From contig NZ_VAUP01000035.1 in NCBI RefSeq assembly GCF_005871085.1, forward strand, positions 1 to 64,000: 64,000 nt of DNA, written 5' to 3'. Shown here piece by piece: positions 10,344 through 20,407 of this stretch. The stretch is from Xanthobacter autotrophicus. GTDB lineage: Bacteria > Pseudomonadota > Alphaproteobacteria > Rhizobiales > Xanthobacteraceae. The translations under genes were made by a program, and so were the position numbers. The stretch's first letter is position 1. Each line of letters begins with the position of its first letter. The notes under the pieces were generated by a model. The model saw nothing but the letters and a program-made list of their open reading frames with translations. It was not told the origin of the DNA and searched no databases.

Positions 10344-10778
10344 CTATTTCATCACGGTGAGCTGGACCAGCGGGGCGGCGCCGCCACGGCCGAGCACGGT
10401 GTCCACCTTCTTGCGCACAGCTTCCAGCGTGAGCGGCTTCACCACCGCGCCATGAGCGCCGGCCTTGAGCCCTCCCACCGCGACAGCCTCGCTGGCTTTG
10501 TCGGTGACGATGAGGATCCGCACGTCCGGGAACTTCGCCTTCATCTCGGCGATCAGGCCGTCGCCGCGCGTCTGGAGCAGGGAGACGCCGAGCAGGATCA
10601 CGTGCGGCACCAGCCAGCCCGTCCCTTTCTCATAGGCTTCCTCGGGGGTGGCAAGTTCGTGGGTCTCGATCTCGTCGTGCAGCATGAACTGGAGCGCCGC
10701 GCGCGTGATCTCGTCCTCGTCCACCACGAAGACGCGCCGCTGGTCCACCGCCTTGGAAGTCTCAACGCCGATCTGCAT
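10344..10778 (-). CDS. Receiver-only response-regulator-like protein lacking the phospho-acceptor Asp
   Basis: The 144-residue protein is a single CheY-like receiver with no output domain. The acidic pocket (V-D-E-D-E near residue 20), the conserved Thr (I-V-T-D near 90) and Lys (V-K-P near 112) are present. At the end of beta-strand 3, however, the sequence is H-V-I-L-L-G-V-S, so the usual Asp is Gly64. The ATG at 10778 is preferred because the extra upstream codons are arginine-rich leader-like sequence. It is the first gene of the nifO/nitroreductase/rhodanese-ankyrin block and is divergent from nifH1. The family assignment is firm and the function is unknown. Confidence 0.85.
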   Translation of the reverse strand: MQIGVETSKAVDQRRVFVVDEDEITRAALQFMLHDEIETHELATPEEAYEKGTGWLVPHVILLGVSLLQTRGDGLIAEMKAKFPDVRILIVTDKASEAVAVGGLKAGAHGAVVKPLTLEAVRKKVDTVLGRGGAAPLVQLTVMK

Positions 10779-10871
10779 TTTAACCCTCGCTCGTCTTCCC
10801 CTCGCCGGGGTGTGCACCCGTTCGCTCGCCGGCATGCAAACATGCGGGCCGGGCGCGCAATGAACGCATCA

Positions 10872-10887
10872 AGCAAGTTCCGTTCCT
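10872..10887 (-). promoter_or_regulatory. Probable sigma54 promoter for the pseudo-receiver/nifO block
   Basis: On the minus strand it reads AGGAACG-GAAC-TTGCT, with the invariant GG and GC at correct spacing and a perfect -12 half. It lies 94 bp before the ATG at 10778. The two NifA sites at 11049-11094 are 160-220 bp upstream and could serve this promoter as well as nifH1. Confidence 0.5.
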
Positions 10888-11048
10888 GAGACCTCAGCGC
10901 GGCCGGCCAGACGCCGGGCGCGGGGCTGTTCACCCTGTGTTTCAACGCCCGCGCACGCGCATGCGCGGGCCTGCGTATCCGCCCGCGCATGTGCGGACGG
11001 ATGCGCGCGAATGTTTTCAGACACCGCAACGTCGGCATGCAGCCCAGT

Positions 11049-11064
11049 TGTTTTAATCCCGACA
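11049..11064. promoter_or_regulatory. NifA upstream activator site 1 for nifH1
   Basis: Exact TGT-N10-ACA (TGT TTTAATCCCG ACA), exactly 30 bp from the second site and about 115 bp upstream of the nifH1 -24 element. Confidence 0.75.
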
Positions 11065-11078
11065 CAACCAAAGGGGGC

Positions 11079-11094
11079 TGTCATGTTCGACACA
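11079..11094. promoter_or_regulatory. NifA upstream activator site 2 for nifH1
   Basis: Exact TGT-N10-ACA (TGT CATGTTCGAC ACA), about 70 bp before the -24/-12 promoter at 11164-11179, the usual distance for NifA. Confidence 0.8.
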
Positions 11095-11163
11095 GCACGA
11101 CGCGGGCGGCCTTGTCGCCGGGATTTTGATGCAAATCAAAGATTTGGGGGCGCCGATGGCGAG

Positions 11164-11179
11164 TGGCACGCTGGTTGCT
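11164..11179 (+). promoter_or_regulatory. Sigma54 -24/-12 promoter of nifH1
   Basis: TGGCACG-CTGG-TTGCT is a perfect match to the consensus. The predicted transcript has a leader of about 160 bases before the ATG at 11351. Confidence 0.93.
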
Positions 11180-11287
11180 CCTTCCTTTGGCGCAACAGCG
11201 AGTGAGGGCTGAGTGCACGCCTAGGCCATCTGCCAGCGTAGCGCTCCTTCCCGTAACCCGCGGGGCGTTTCCGACCGATATTGCTGA

Positions 11288-12240
<953 letters not shown>

Positions 12241-12245
12241 ACTTC

Positions 12246-12272
12246 GATGGGCCGGCCGCACGCCGGCCCATC
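12246..12272 (+). terminator. GC-rich hairpin after nifH1
   Basis: An 11-bp perfect stem (GATGGGCCGGC pairing with GCCGGCCCATC) starts 14 bases after the nifH1 stop. It lacks a T-run, so it may stabilise or process the 3' end rather than terminate on its own. Confidence 0.55.
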
Positions 12273-12397
12273 ACCCCGGACGCCGAGCCACGTGACAAGC
12301 CGCACCGGTTTTGCCACGAATATTTCAGATGGCTCCGCGTGACCTTTTCGATACGCGTTATTCATGCAGCTTAGGCGCAAGACTTCTCAGACGTCCC

Positions 12398-12427
12398 GGT
12401 CCCTCGCCCTCGGGCGAGGGACCTTTT
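12398..12427 (+). terminator. Intrinsic terminator downstream of nifH1
   Basis: A 12-bp stem, GGTCCCTCGCCC paired with GGGCGAGGGACC around a 2-base loop, is followed by TTTT. The stretch 12233-12894 holds this hairpin, the one at 12246 and the fixA regulatory sites, with no gene. Confidence 0.75.
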
Positions 12428-12714
12428 GCTGAACGGGGCGCCTTTGGCTGGACGAGGCAGTTGCCGGCCGATCGCCGGACGTGCCCGCGAGAATTCCCTC
12501 TCCCCATCTCTTCTTTGCGCGCCCATCCCTCGCGTCTGGCATAAGCGCGACAACTCCCGCACACGCGGCCACGTCAGTTCGCACGCCTCGTCTGCCTCCG
12601 GACAGACCGCCCGAAACCCAGGCCGGCCTTACGTCGCAATTGCGACGCGCCATCGCGAAGCGCTCGCAATACGACAGCCCTCGATCCAACACATGCACGC
12701 ACGCTCCCGGCCGC

Positions 12715-12730
12715 TGTCGCCTTCCTGACA
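12715..12730. promoter_or_regulatory. NifA upstream activator site for fixABCX
   Basis: Exact TGT-N10-ACA (TGT CGCCTTCCTG ACA) about 107 bp upstream of the fixA -24/-12 promoter. Confidence 0.8.
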
Positions 12731-12836
12731 CGATTTCAAGGTCGCCATGAAGAGTGGCGCAACAATCGCGTCGCCGTTTCGCGACAATACTGCTCAAGTC
12801 CTTGCCATTGCGAATGATTCACAGATGACAGCCGCT

Positions 12837-12852
12837 TGGTACGCGGTTTGCT
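12837..12852 (+). promoter_or_regulatory. Sigma54 promoter of fixABCX
   Basis: TGGTACG-CGGT-TTGCT matches the -24/-12 consensus with one change. It ends 42 bases before the fixA ATG. Confidence 0.88.
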
Positions 12853-12894
12853 AGTCACTATCCGAAGCCGTGGTGAAGGGCTCGGAGCGAATTC

Positions 12895-13743
12895 ATGCAC
12901 ATTGTCGTCTGCATCAAACAGGTCCCGGACTCAGCTCAGATCCGTGTCCACCCCGTCACGAACACGATCATGCGGCAGGGCGTGCCGACGATCATCAACC
13001 CCTACGACCTGTTCGCGCTGGAAGAGGCCATGCGGCTGCGCGACAAGTTCGGCGGCGAAGTCACCGTGCTCACCATGGGTCCGCCCTCGGCGGAAGATTC
13101 CCTCCGCAAGGCGCTGACCTACGGCGCCGACCGCGCGGTGCTGCTGACCGACCGCTTCTTCGCCGGCTCCGACACCCTGGCCACCAGCTTCGCCCTCGCC
13201 ACCGCCATCACCAAGATCGGCGAAACCTATGGCGTGCCGGACCTGGTCTTCACCGGCAAGCAGACCATCGACGGCGACACCGCGCAGGTCGGTCCTGGTA
13301 TCGCCAAGCGCCTTGGCCTGATCCAGGTGACCTATGTGGCCAAGGTCGCCGACTTCGACCCCGCCGCGCGCACCATCACGCTGGAGCGCCGCGCCGAGGG
13401 CGGCACCCAGGTGCTGAAGAGCAAGCTGCCCTGCCTCGTCGCCATGCTGGAGGCAACCAACGAGATCCGTCGCGGCTCCATGGAGAACGCCCTGCGCGCC
13501 GCCCGTGCCGAGGTCGTGAAGTGGAGCGCCAAGGATGCCGGCGTCCAGGACATGAGCAAGTGCGGCCTGAAGGGCTCACCCACCATCGTGAAGCGGGTGT
13601 TCGCGCCGAGCGCGCGCGCCGAGAAGGCGAAGTTCATCGAGGCCCCCGAGGGCGGAAACCTCGCCGACGCCCTGATCGCGGAAGTGTTTGCCCGCCAGCC
13701 CAATCTCGAAGCCGATTTGACCGCGCTCGCGCGCGGCTTCTGA
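12895..13743 (+). CDS. fixA: Electron-transfer flavoprotein beta subunit FixA
   Basis: FixA pairs with FixB as an electron-bifurcating flavoprotein that, with FixC and FixX, uses NADH to reduce quinone and ferredoxin or flavodoxin for nitrogenase. The 282-residue protein begins [12 protein letters not shown] and has the ETF-beta G-K-Q-T-I-D-G-D segment near residue 121. It leads the fixABCX operon behind a NifA/sigma54 promoter. Confidence 0.97.
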   Translation: MHIVVCIKQVPDSAQIRVHPVTNTIMRQGVPTIINPYDLFALEEAMRLRDKFGGEVTVLTMGPPSAEDSLRKALTYGADRAVLLTDRFFAGSDTLATSFALATAITKIGETYGVPDLVFTGKQTIDGDTAQVGPGIAKRLGLIQVTYVAKVADFDPAARTITLERRAEGGTQVLKSKLPCLVAMLEATNEIRRGSMENALRAARAEVVKWSAKDAGVQDMSKCGLKGSPTIVKRVFAPSARAEKAKFIEAPEGGNLADALIAEVFARQPNLEADLTALARGF

Positions 13744-13777
13744 CGGCCGACGACCCAGGAACAGAGAGCCGACCATC

Positions 13778-14887
13778 ATGAGCGAGCCCAAGACCCCCCC
13801 AGCCCCCGCCGCCGGTGGACGCGCGTCCACCAAGAAGGAACTGCCGGAGCACTTCAAGGCGTACAAGCACGTCTGGGTGTACATCGAGCAGGAGCGTGGC
13901 CAGGTCCATCCCGTCTCCTGGGAATTGATGGGCGAAGGCCGCAAGCTTGCCGATAAGCTGGGCGTCGAGCTCGGCGCCGTGGTGCTCGGCGCCGAGGGCG
14001 AGACGGTGCGCGGGGCGGTGGCGGAAGCCTTCTGCTACGGCGCCGATATCGCCTACGTGGTCGCCGACCCGGTGCTCACCGACTACCGCAACGAGGCCTA
14101 CACGTCCGCGATGACGGACCTCGTGAACACCTACAAGCCGGAAATCCTGCTGCTCGGCGCCACCACCCTCGGCCGTGACCTCGCCGGCGCGGTGGCCACC
14201 ACCCTGCTCACCGGCCTCACCGCCGATTCCACCGAGCTGGACGTGGACGCCGACGGCTCGCTGGCCGCGACCCGCCCCACCTTCGGCGGCTCCCTGCTCT
14301 GCACCATCTACACGCTCAACTACCGTCCGCAGATGGCCACCGTGCGCCCCCGCGTGATGTCCATGCCCATCCGGGTGGAAAAGCCGGTCGGCCGCGTGGT
14401 CGAGCACAAGCTCGGCGTGGTGGAAGACGACATCATCACCAAGATCCTGAGCTTCCTGCCCGACCGCGATTCCAACAAGGCGAACCTCGCCTATGCGGAC
14501 GTGGTGGTGGCCGGCGGCATGGGCCTCGGCTCGCCGGAGAACTTCCAGCTGGTGAAGAACCTCGCCGCCTCCATGGGCGCCGAATTCGGCTGCTCGCGCC
14601 CGCTGGTGCAGAAGGGCTGGGTGGCCTCGGATCGGCAGATCGGCCAGACCGGCAAGACCATCCGTCCCCGGCTCTACATCGCCGCCGGTATTTCGGGCGC
14701 GATCCAGCATCGCGTGGGCGTGGAGGGTGCCGATCTCATCGTCGCCATCAACACCGACAAGAACGCTCCCATCTTCGACTTCGCCCATGTGGGCATCGTG
14801 ACCGACGCCGTGCGCTTCCTGCCCATGCTGACGGAAGCCTTTTCCAAGCGCCTGTCCGCTCACTCCCGCGACAAGCTCGCCAGCTGA
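13778..14887 (+). CDS. fixB: Electron-transfer flavoprotein alpha subunit FixB
   Basis: This 369-residue protein is the ETF-alpha partner of FixA. The C-terminal FAD domain shows the conserved G-Q-T-G-K-T run near residue 290, [10 protein letters not shown] near 305 and the [10 protein letters not shown] motif near 325. The first 25 residues are alanine/proline-rich and precede the conserved domain, but an in-frame ATG and a GAGAG site support the chosen start. It sits 34 bp after fixA. Confidence 0.97.
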   Translation: MSEPKTPPAPAAGGRASTKKELPEHFKAYKHVWVYIEQERGQVHPVSWELMGEGRKLADKLGVELGAVVLGAEGETVRGAVAEAFCYGADIAYVVADPVLTDYRNEAYTSAMTDLVNTYKPEILLLGATTLGRDLAGAVATTLLTGLTADSTELDVDADGSLAATRPTFGGSLLCTIYTLNYRPQMATVRPRVMSMPIRVEKPVGRVVEHKLGVVEDDIITKILSFLPDRDSNKANLAYADVVVAGGMGLGSPENFQLVKNLAASMGAEFGCSRPLVQKGWVASDRQIGQTGKTIRPRLYIAAGISGAIQHRVGVEGADLIVAINTDKNAPIFDFAHVGIVTDAVRFLPMLTEAFSKRLSAHSRDKLAS

Positions 14888-14899
14888 AGGATTGCTCCG

Positions 14900-16207
14900 A
14901 TGATCGACGAAAAATTCGATGCCATCGTCGTTGGCGCCGGCATGGCCGGCAATGCGGCGGCCTACACCATGGCCAAGCGGGGCCTCAAGGTGCTCCAGCT
15001 GGAGCGCGGTGAGTATTCCGGCTCCAAGAACGTTCAGGGCGCCATTCTCTACGCCGACATGATGGAAAAGATCATTCCCGACTTCCGGGAAGACGCTCCT
15101 CTGGAGCGCCATCTCATCGAGCAGCGCTTCTGGATGATGACGGACAATTCGCACACCGGCCTCCAGTACCGGTCTGACGAATTCAATGAGGAAAGCCCGA
15201 ACCGCTACACCATCATCCGGGCGCAGTTCGACAAGTGGTTCTCCAGCAAGGTGCGCGAAGCCGGCGCCCTCGTCGTGTGCGAAACCACGGTGACCGAGCT
15301 GGTTCAGGACGCCTACGGCAAGGTGATCGGCGTAAAGACCGATCGCGGCGGCGGCCAGATCCATGCGGACGTGGTGGTGTTGGCGGAAGGCGTCACCGGC
15401 CTGCTCGGCACCCGCGCTGGCCTGCGCAAGATCCCCAAGCCGACCGAAGTCGCGCTCGCCGTCAAGGAAATGCACTTCCTTCCGCAGGAAGTGATTGAGC
15501 AGCGCTTCAACCTCAAGGGCAACGAAGGCGTCGTGATCGAGGCCGCCGGCACCATCTCCAAGGGGATGACCGGCATGGGCTTCATCTACACCAACCGGGA
15601 GTGCATTTCGGTGGGCCTCGGCTGTCTGGTGTCGGACTTCCAGTCCACGGGCGTCTCGCCCTACCAGTTGCTCGAGAAGTTCAAGAGCCACCCGTCCGTC
15701 GCACCGCTGCTGGAAGGCTCCGAGGTGAAGGAATATGCCGCGCATCTCATTCCCGAGGGCGGCTACAAGGCGATCCCCCAGTTGTATGGCGACGGCTGGG
15801 TGGTGGTGGGCGACGCGGCGCAGCTCAACAACGCCATCCATCGCGAAGGCTCGAACCTCGCCATGACCTCGGGTCGCATCGCAGCCGAGGCGGTCTTCCA
15901 GGTCAAGTCCCGCAAGGACCCCATGACCGCCCAGAATTTGTCGCTCTACAAGAAGATGCTGGACGACAGCTTCATTATGAAGGATCTTAAGAAGTATAAA
16001 GATATGCCGAAGCTCCTGCATATCCAGTCGCAGAACTTCTTCCTCACCTATCCCCAGCTGGTCAACAAGGCCATGGAGAACTATCTGCGTGTCGATGGCA
16101 CGCCGAAGAAGGAGAAGCAGAAGTTGACGATGAAGTCCTTCGTCTCCGCACGGTCGTGGGCGGGCCTGTTCGGCGACGCCTTCCGTCTCGCGCGCGCCTG
16201 GCGCTGA
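14900..16207 (+). CDS. fixC: Flavoprotein-quinone oxidoreductase FixC
   Basis: FixC is the ETF-quinone-oxidoreductase-like subunit that receives electrons from FixAB. The 435-residue protein has an N-terminal FAD motif ([11 protein letters not shown]) and the second FAD contact G-D-A-A-Q-L-N-N near residue 310. It starts 12 bp after fixB. It is soluble, as for other FixC proteins, and depends on FixX for the Fe-S site. Confidence 0.97.
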   Translation: MIDEKFDAIVVGAGMAGNAAAYTMAKRGLKVLQLERGEYSGSKNVQGAILYADMMEKIIPDFREDAPLERHLIEQRFWMMTDNSHTGLQYRSDEFNEESPNRYTIIRAQFDKWFSSKVREAGALVVCETTVTELVQDAYGKVIGVKTDRGGGQIHADVVVLAEGVTGLLGTRAGLRKIPKPTEVALAVKEMHFLPQEVIEQRFNLKGNEGVVIEAAGTISKGMTGMGFIYTNRECISVGLGCLVSDFQSTGVSPYQLLEKFKSHPSVAPLLEGSEVKEYAAHLIPEGGYKAIPQLYGDGWVVVGDAAQLNNAIHREGSNLAMTSGRIAAEAVFQVKSRKDPMTAQNLSLYKKMLDDSFIMKDLKKYKDMPKLLHIQSQNFFLTYPQLVNKAMENYLRVDGTPKKEKQKLTMKSFVSARSWAGLFGDAFRLARAWR

Positions 16208-16303
16208 CGTCCTTTTCGGTCAGCCGTCTCAAGCTCGGACTCAGATTTGCTCGAACCCAGGTGGCGGATGTCATCCGCCACCGCCAACCTTCGGGAGTTT
16301 CCC

Positions 16304-16603
16304 ATGGCCACTACCGAAACCGCCGTTCGCGTCGAAGACAAGCTCTTCCAGAACCGCTACCTCGTGGATGCCGGCCGCGCCCATATCAAGGTGCGCCCGC
16401 ACACCACCCCCTCCCCGGCCCTCAAGGCCCTGCTCACCACCTGCCCTGCCAAGTGCTACGAGATGAACGACAAGGGTCAGGTGGAAATCACCGCCGACGG
16501 CTGTGTCGAATGCGGCACCTGCCGCATCATCGGCGAGCCCTCCGGCGACATCGAGTGGAACTATCCGCGCGGTGGCTACGGCGTGCTGTTCAAGTTCGGC
16601 TGA
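16304..16603 (+). CDS. fixX: Ferredoxin-like protein FixX
   Basis: FixX supplies the Fe-S domain of the FixABCX complex. The 99-residue protein has the cysteines T-C-P-A-K-C-Y and C-V-E-C-G-T-C-R that hold one 4Fe-4S cluster. The ATG at 16304 follows a GGGAG site, while the earlier in-frame ATG is not supported. It is 96 bp after fixC, and a GGCATCTTCC inverted repeat follows the stop at about 16612. Confidence 0.95.
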   Translation: MATTETAVRVEDKLFQNRYLVDAGRAHIKVRPHTTPSPALKALLTTCPAKCYEMNDKGQVEITADGCVECGTCRIIGEPSGDIEWNYPRGGYGVLFKFG

Positions 16604-16844
16604 CACCCCGGGGCATCTTCCGCCCGGTCGTTTTCAAGGAAGATGCTCCCTCCATTTTTCATCGAATTTTGATCGCGCAAGCGAACAGCATTTCGTTCAA
16701 GCATGGTGAGCCGCCTCCGGAACGATCCCACGGGTCGCGCCGGAGGCGGTACTACTTTGCCAATCTAACGGCGTGCGCTCGTCGTCCGACGCCCTCTGGA
16801 ACAGTTCCACCTTCCCTCCTAGATTAGGGACGGGAGGACGATCC

Positions 16845-17612
16845 ATGTCCGCACATGTGGCCGAAGAGCCAGATACCGCTATTGAAGCCCTCGACTGGCA
16901 GGGGCGCCCATTGCGCTGCCAGGATTGTCCGCATGAGGACATCCACGCCGAAGGTCGCTGCGACCTGGGCAAGGTCTGCGTGGCCGACCGCCGGCGCAAG
17001 CGCATCGACCGGTTCTTTTCCCAGAACGCGACGCTGGCCGCCCGCTATCTGGACCACCCCTATTTCGAAGTCCGGGCGCTCGCCGCAAAGCATGCCAGCG
17101 TCTTCCTGCTGGCGCCGCTGAAGGACGATCCGGAGCCGGACGTACGCGTGGTGGCCGCTGCCCGCCTGCCAGCGGCTCGGGTGAAGGAGATGCGCTTCGA
17201 CGCCGAGCCGCGAGTGCGGATCGCGGTCGCGGAACGGCTGGAAGGCAGCGACCTCGTCGCCCTGCTGGCAGATGGCGATTATCAGGTTCGCATCGCCGCG
17301 GCCCGACGCGCCCCGCCGGACGCGCTCGTCTATCTGATGCACGACCCCGAAACCGACGTGCGTCGCGTGGTGGCGCGCCGGTTGCCGCAGGCTCAGCTCA
17401 CCCGCATGGCCAGCGATGAGGATCCTCTGGTCCGCGTTGTGGTTGCCGAGCATCTCGATCCGGACCGGCTCGCGCCCCTGGTGTCCGATCCCGACATGCG
17501 GGTCCGCTTTGTCGTTGCCGAGCGAATCGATCCGCGCTTCCTTCCCCAGCTCACTGAGGACAGCGTGCCACCTGTGGCCGAAATCGCACGCCAGCGCCTC
17601 GCTTCACCCTGA
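16845..17612 (+). CDS. LRV repeat protein with N-terminal 4Fe-4S domain, copy 1
   Basis: The 255-residue protein begins with a short cysteine domain (C-x2-C-x10-C-x5-C, residues about 24-44) followed by leucine-rich-variant repeats of about 24 residues with the D-P-D/E-x-x-V-R pattern (for example D-D-P-E-P-D-V-R-V-V-A). This is the architecture of the Azotobacter LRV protein, whose gene lies near nif. The role is unknown. The ATG at 16845 has GGGAGGA upstream. A paralogue lies at 30411-31190. Confidence 0.9.
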   Translation: MSAHVAEEPDTAIEALDWQGRPLRCQDCPHEDIHAEGRCDLGKVCVADRRRKRIDRFFSQNATLAARYLDHPYFEVRALAAKHASVFLLAPLKDDPEPDVRVVAAARLPAARVKEMRFDAEPRVRIAVAERLEGSDLVALLADGDYQVRIAAARRAPPDALVYLMHDPETDVRRVVARRLPQAQLTRMASDEDPLVRVVVAEHLDPDRLAPLVSDPDMRVRFVVAERIDPRFLPQLTEDSVPPVAEIARQRLASP

Positions 17613-17642
17613 CGCGACACGCTCCACACACGAACGAGCGCT

Positions 17643-17680
17643 AAGGCCGGCGGACTCATACGCCGGCCTTTTTCTTTTCT
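17643..17680 (+). terminator. Intrinsic terminator after LRV gene
   Basis: The stem AAGGCCGGCG/CGCCGGCCTT with an 8-base loop is followed by a long T-rich tract. Confidence 0.85.
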
Positions 17681-17877
17681 TCCTGCCCATAATGACACGC
17701 ATTCGCGGCCGAATACGTCGAACCTCAGCATGTCGGCGGCAATATCCGTAATATTCCGGAATGGACAACAGGCCCAACACTGATTCTGGCATCCTAACTG
17801 CATGGCCATGGCGTTGATGAATGGCAGAGCGAGCGCCACTGCCCCGTTCGAGAAGACGCTCGAGAACCGAGGATGCC

Positions 17878-18636
17878 ATGATCGAAGTCACAGCGAATGA
17901 AGTGAAATTCTCCGCCTACCGGGCGGATCCCGAAGGCACGCCCAAGGGCGCTGTCGTGGTCCTGCAGGACGTGTTCGGGGTGAATGCCGACATCCGGAAG
18001 ATCGCGGACGACTTTGCCGCCGCCGGCTATGTCGCGGTCGCGCCATCCTTGTTCGACAAGGTGAAGTCCAATATCGAGCTCGACGCTTCGGCCGACGCCG
18101 AGGGTCGCTCGCTGACTGCCGAGTTGGGCACGGAATGGCCCATCGAGGCGATCCAGGCCACCGTGGACACGGTGAAGGGCGCCGGCAAGGTCGCCCTCGT
18201 GGGCTATTCCTGGGGCGGCTACCTCGCCTATCTCGCCGCCAACAAGGTGACGGGCCTCGCCTGCGCCATCGGCTATCACGCCGACGGGCTGCTGGAGGGC
18301 GTCATGGAAAAGCGCCGCATCCCGACCCTCATTCATTTCGCCGAGCAAGACCCGCTGGTGTCCGAGGAGGACCGGATCCAGTTCCGCGCCCGCCGTCCGG
18401 ATGTGTCCGCCTTCTCCTATCCGGACGCGACCCGTGGCTTCGGCTATCCAGCCGGCCCCGCCTATCAAGCCGAAGCGGCGGAAAAGGCGCAGGAGCGCAC
18501 CTTGTTCTGGATCTCTCAATACGTGGTTGGCCAAGGGCCCGTGCTCTTGAAGAATGCCGGCGCCTATGCCCAGGCCAAGACGGAAAAGAAGGGCAAGAAG
18601 AAGGCTGACGACGACATGGGCCCGCCCGTCGACTGA
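17878..18636 (+). CDS. Dienelactone-hydrolase-family protein with altered catalytic triad
   Basis: The 252-residue alpha/beta-hydrolase has the DLH layout: nucleophile elbow G-Y-S-W-G-G (Ser111 where DLH has Cys), an acid at about Asp158 (E-Q-D-P-L-V), and the final strand-loop Y-P-D-A-T-R-G-F-G-Y. In DLH the last motif is normally H-G-F, so Arg186 takes the place of the catalytic His. The C terminus is lysine-rich. The start at 17878 was chosen by family start, but an ATG at 17821 is possible. It is a nif-island accessory gene of unknown role. Confidence 0.82.
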   Translation: MIEVTANEVKFSAYRADPEGTPKGAVVVLQDVFGVNADIRKIADDFAAAGYVAVAPSLFDKVKSNIELDASADAEGRSLTAELGTEWPIEAIQATVDTVKGAGKVALVGYSWGGYLAYLAANKVTGLACAIGYHADGLLEGVMEKRRIPTLIHFAEQDPLVSEEDRIQFRARRPDVSAFSYPDATRGFGYPAGPAYQAEAAEKAQERTLFWISQYVVGQGPVLLKNAGAYAQAKTEKKGKKKADDDMGPPVD

Positions 18637-18746
18637 GCGCCTTTGACGTCAACATTATCCGCGAAAATCTGTTTTCCGGAATATAAACTCCCTTTCTGCT
18701 GGTCCACACTGACTTTGGCCGGCAGGACTCAGCTTCATCGCCCCTT

Positions 18747-18785
18747 GCATTCACGCATCCCGCTTCACGCGGGATGCGTGAATGC
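18747..18785. repeat. Perfect 17-bp inverted repeat with 5-base loop
   Basis: GCATTCACGCATCCCGC and its exact complement flank TTCAC. It lies 111 bp after the hydrolase gene and 233 bp before the next ATG. No T-run follows. It may be a strong 3'-end hairpin or a mobile palindromic element. Confidence 0.85.
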
Positions 18786-19017
18786 GGTCCCTTTCCAGGC
18801 CGACCCGATCGAGACCTTGTCGGGGAGGCTGGCGGGGACATGGCACCAAGCGGGCACGACCTCAGGAAACCGGCCGGCGCGCCCAAGTCTCCGGCTTCGC
18901 GAGCACGGCACATTGGTGTTTTCCGGCGATAAGGGATGGAATTATTTGCCGACTTGAGCCAAGCTTAAGGACGTTTCATCGGATACACCTACGCGGAAGC
19001 CCATCAGGGACGCCACC

Positions 19018-19347
19018 ATGAGCGTGATCGAGCACGATTTTGGCGCTGGCAAGCGGCGCAAGGAGAAGCGCTTCCGGGATCTGCTGAGCCTCGACGCCCT
19101 GCATGAGCAAAACATCCGGGCAAATCCGCTGCCCTATCTGGAGCGCGCCAGCGAGCGCATCTTTCAGCTGGAGAAAACCCTGTTCGAGGCGGCCCTTGCA
19201 GGCCGACCGCCCAGCGAGGGGGACCCACCTGGCGCCACCGTCACCATCAGCGATGCGGAATATCAACGCCTTGTGGCGTGCCGCGCGGTCGTAGACGCCG
19301 CCTTTGCGGAAATCCAGGCGCGGACCGAGGGCGACGACACAGTCTGA
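19018..19347 (+). CDS. Unknown 109-residue protein
   Basis: I do not recognise this family. The product is charged at the N terminus (G-K-R-R-K-E-K-R) and largely helical, with an A-S-E-R-I-F-Q-L-E-K stretch near residue 44, and has a single cysteine near residue 87. A CAGGGA site precedes the ATG. It lies between the hydrolase-like gene and a convergent acetyltransferase-like gene. No sigma54 promoter with correct spacing was found upstream. Confidence 0.6.
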   Translation: MSVIEHDFGAGKRRKEKRFRDLLSLDALHEQNIRANPLPYLERASERIFQLEKTLFEAALAGRPPSEGDPPGATVTISDAEYQRLVACRAVVDAAFAEIQARTEGDDTV

Positions 19348-19571
19348 CCTCTCTTGAACGCGTGATGTTCTTGACGTCCGAAATACTGGGGCTCCGAAAG
19401 AACGGAGCAACGTCACTCCCGCAATTCAACAGTCGCATCGGGGTGTCAGATCAGCGCTGGCGCGCTTTGGCGCTCGTGGGAGAGAAACACCGGGCGGAGC
19501 GCCCCTTCCATGGGGAAACAACCATGGAGAGCCGAGCGATTGCAGCCGAGCGGAGGGTTCGATCCGTTCCC

Positions 19572-19607
19572 ACCAATGGCCCACGAGTTGGCTCATGGGC
19601 CATTGGT
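19572..19607. terminator. 12-bp inverted repeat between convergent genes
   Basis: ACCAATGGCCCA pairs with TGGGCCATTGGT around a 12-base loop. It lies in the 317-bp gap between genes converging from 19347 and 19665, so it may act as a bidirectional end signal. No T-run is present. Confidence 0.45.
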
Positions 19608-19664
19608 CAAGCCCGCGCCGGAGGCTACCGCTTGGCCACGGTCAAAGGCAAAAGGCCGACGGGG

Positions 19665-20150
19665 TCAGTTGTGGACCGAAGCCGGCGGCGTCCACTGATA
19701 GAGGTCGCCCCAGCCACTGCCGGCCTTGAATTCGTGAGTGAAGCCGAGTTCTCCGAGGGCGACGGCAAAGCCCAGTTGCTCTCCGCTCTTCACGCTCGCG
19801 AGCAGCGGAACCTTCTTGTCCTGGAGCTCCCCGAGGAGAGCGGGCAGGACCTTGTCCTCACGCACCGCCGGCGCCACGGCGGCATAGGCCACGTGGATGG
19901 CCTCGCTGTTGCGGAAACCCCACTCGAAATCATCGCGGCGGGCAAGAAGGGCGCCGACGATGCCCTTTTCATTGTCCACCAGCACCGGCGACAGGCCGGA
20001 AGTGCAGCAGGCCACCAGCTCGGACAGAAGGCTTTCCTGCTCCAGTTCGTCCTCGACCTTGAAGGGGATGTCGGACGACACTTGGCGCAGCAGCCCCCAG
20101 ATGCCCTGCACGTCGCTCAGTGACGCCATGCGTCGGGTCAATTCGGCCAT
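19665..20150 (-). CDS. GNAT acetyltransferase-like protein
   Basis: The 161-residue protein has the shape of a small GNAT fold, with an N-terminal helix pair (S-L-S-D-V-Q-G-I-W-G-L-L), a central strand V-L-V-D-N-E-K-G-I-V-G-A-L-L, and a C-terminal L-G-F segment. The acetyl-CoA R/Q-x-x-G-x-G/A loop is not clear, so the activity is uncertain. The ATG has a GGAGAG site. It is divergent from the NifA-controlled gene at 20408. Confidence 0.55.
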   Translation of the reverse strand: MAELTRRMASLSDVQGIWGLLRQVSSDIPFKVEDELEQESLLSELVACCTSGLSPVLVDNEKGIVGALLARRDDFEWGFRNSEAIHVAYAAVAPAVREDKVLPALLGELQDKKVPLLASVKSGEQLGFAVALGELGFTHEFKAGSGWGDLYQWTPPASVHN

Positions 20151-20296
20151 AACATCTCTCCAGCGAAATCAAAAAAGAACTTGCGCATTCTAGATGATCC
20201 GTCAGAATTTTCAATATTCGTGATGACATTGGGTGCGAAAATCGGGATGTCGCGAAGCACACGCGGTTCTTTTTTATGATGTTGGATGCGCGACAC

Positions 20297-20312
20297 TGTC
20301 GCCTCTCCGACA
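20297..20312. promoter_or_regulatory. NifA upstream activator site
   Basis: Exact TGT-N10-ACA (TGT CGCCTCTCCG ACA), only 22 bp before the -24 element at 20335. Confidence 0.7.
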
Positions 20313-20334
20313 CGGAAATCCGTGTTTCCGCGTC

Positions 20335-20350
20335 TGGCAAGAACCTTGCT
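20335..20350 (+). promoter_or_regulatory. Sigma54 promoter of the unknown gene at 20408
   Basis: TGGCAAG-AACC-TTGCT matches the -24/-12 consensus with one change. It ends 57 bases before the ATG. Confidence 0.82.
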
Positions 20351-20407
20351 CACCCTCAACGAGCGGGGCCTTGAAGGCGCGCTCCGCCTTATCTGCTGGA
20401 GCAAGGC

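Noticed and set aside
8163-10889. A 908-codon open frame on the plus strand
   Set aside because: It lies opposite the nitroreductase, NifO and receiver genes and is explained by their codon use.
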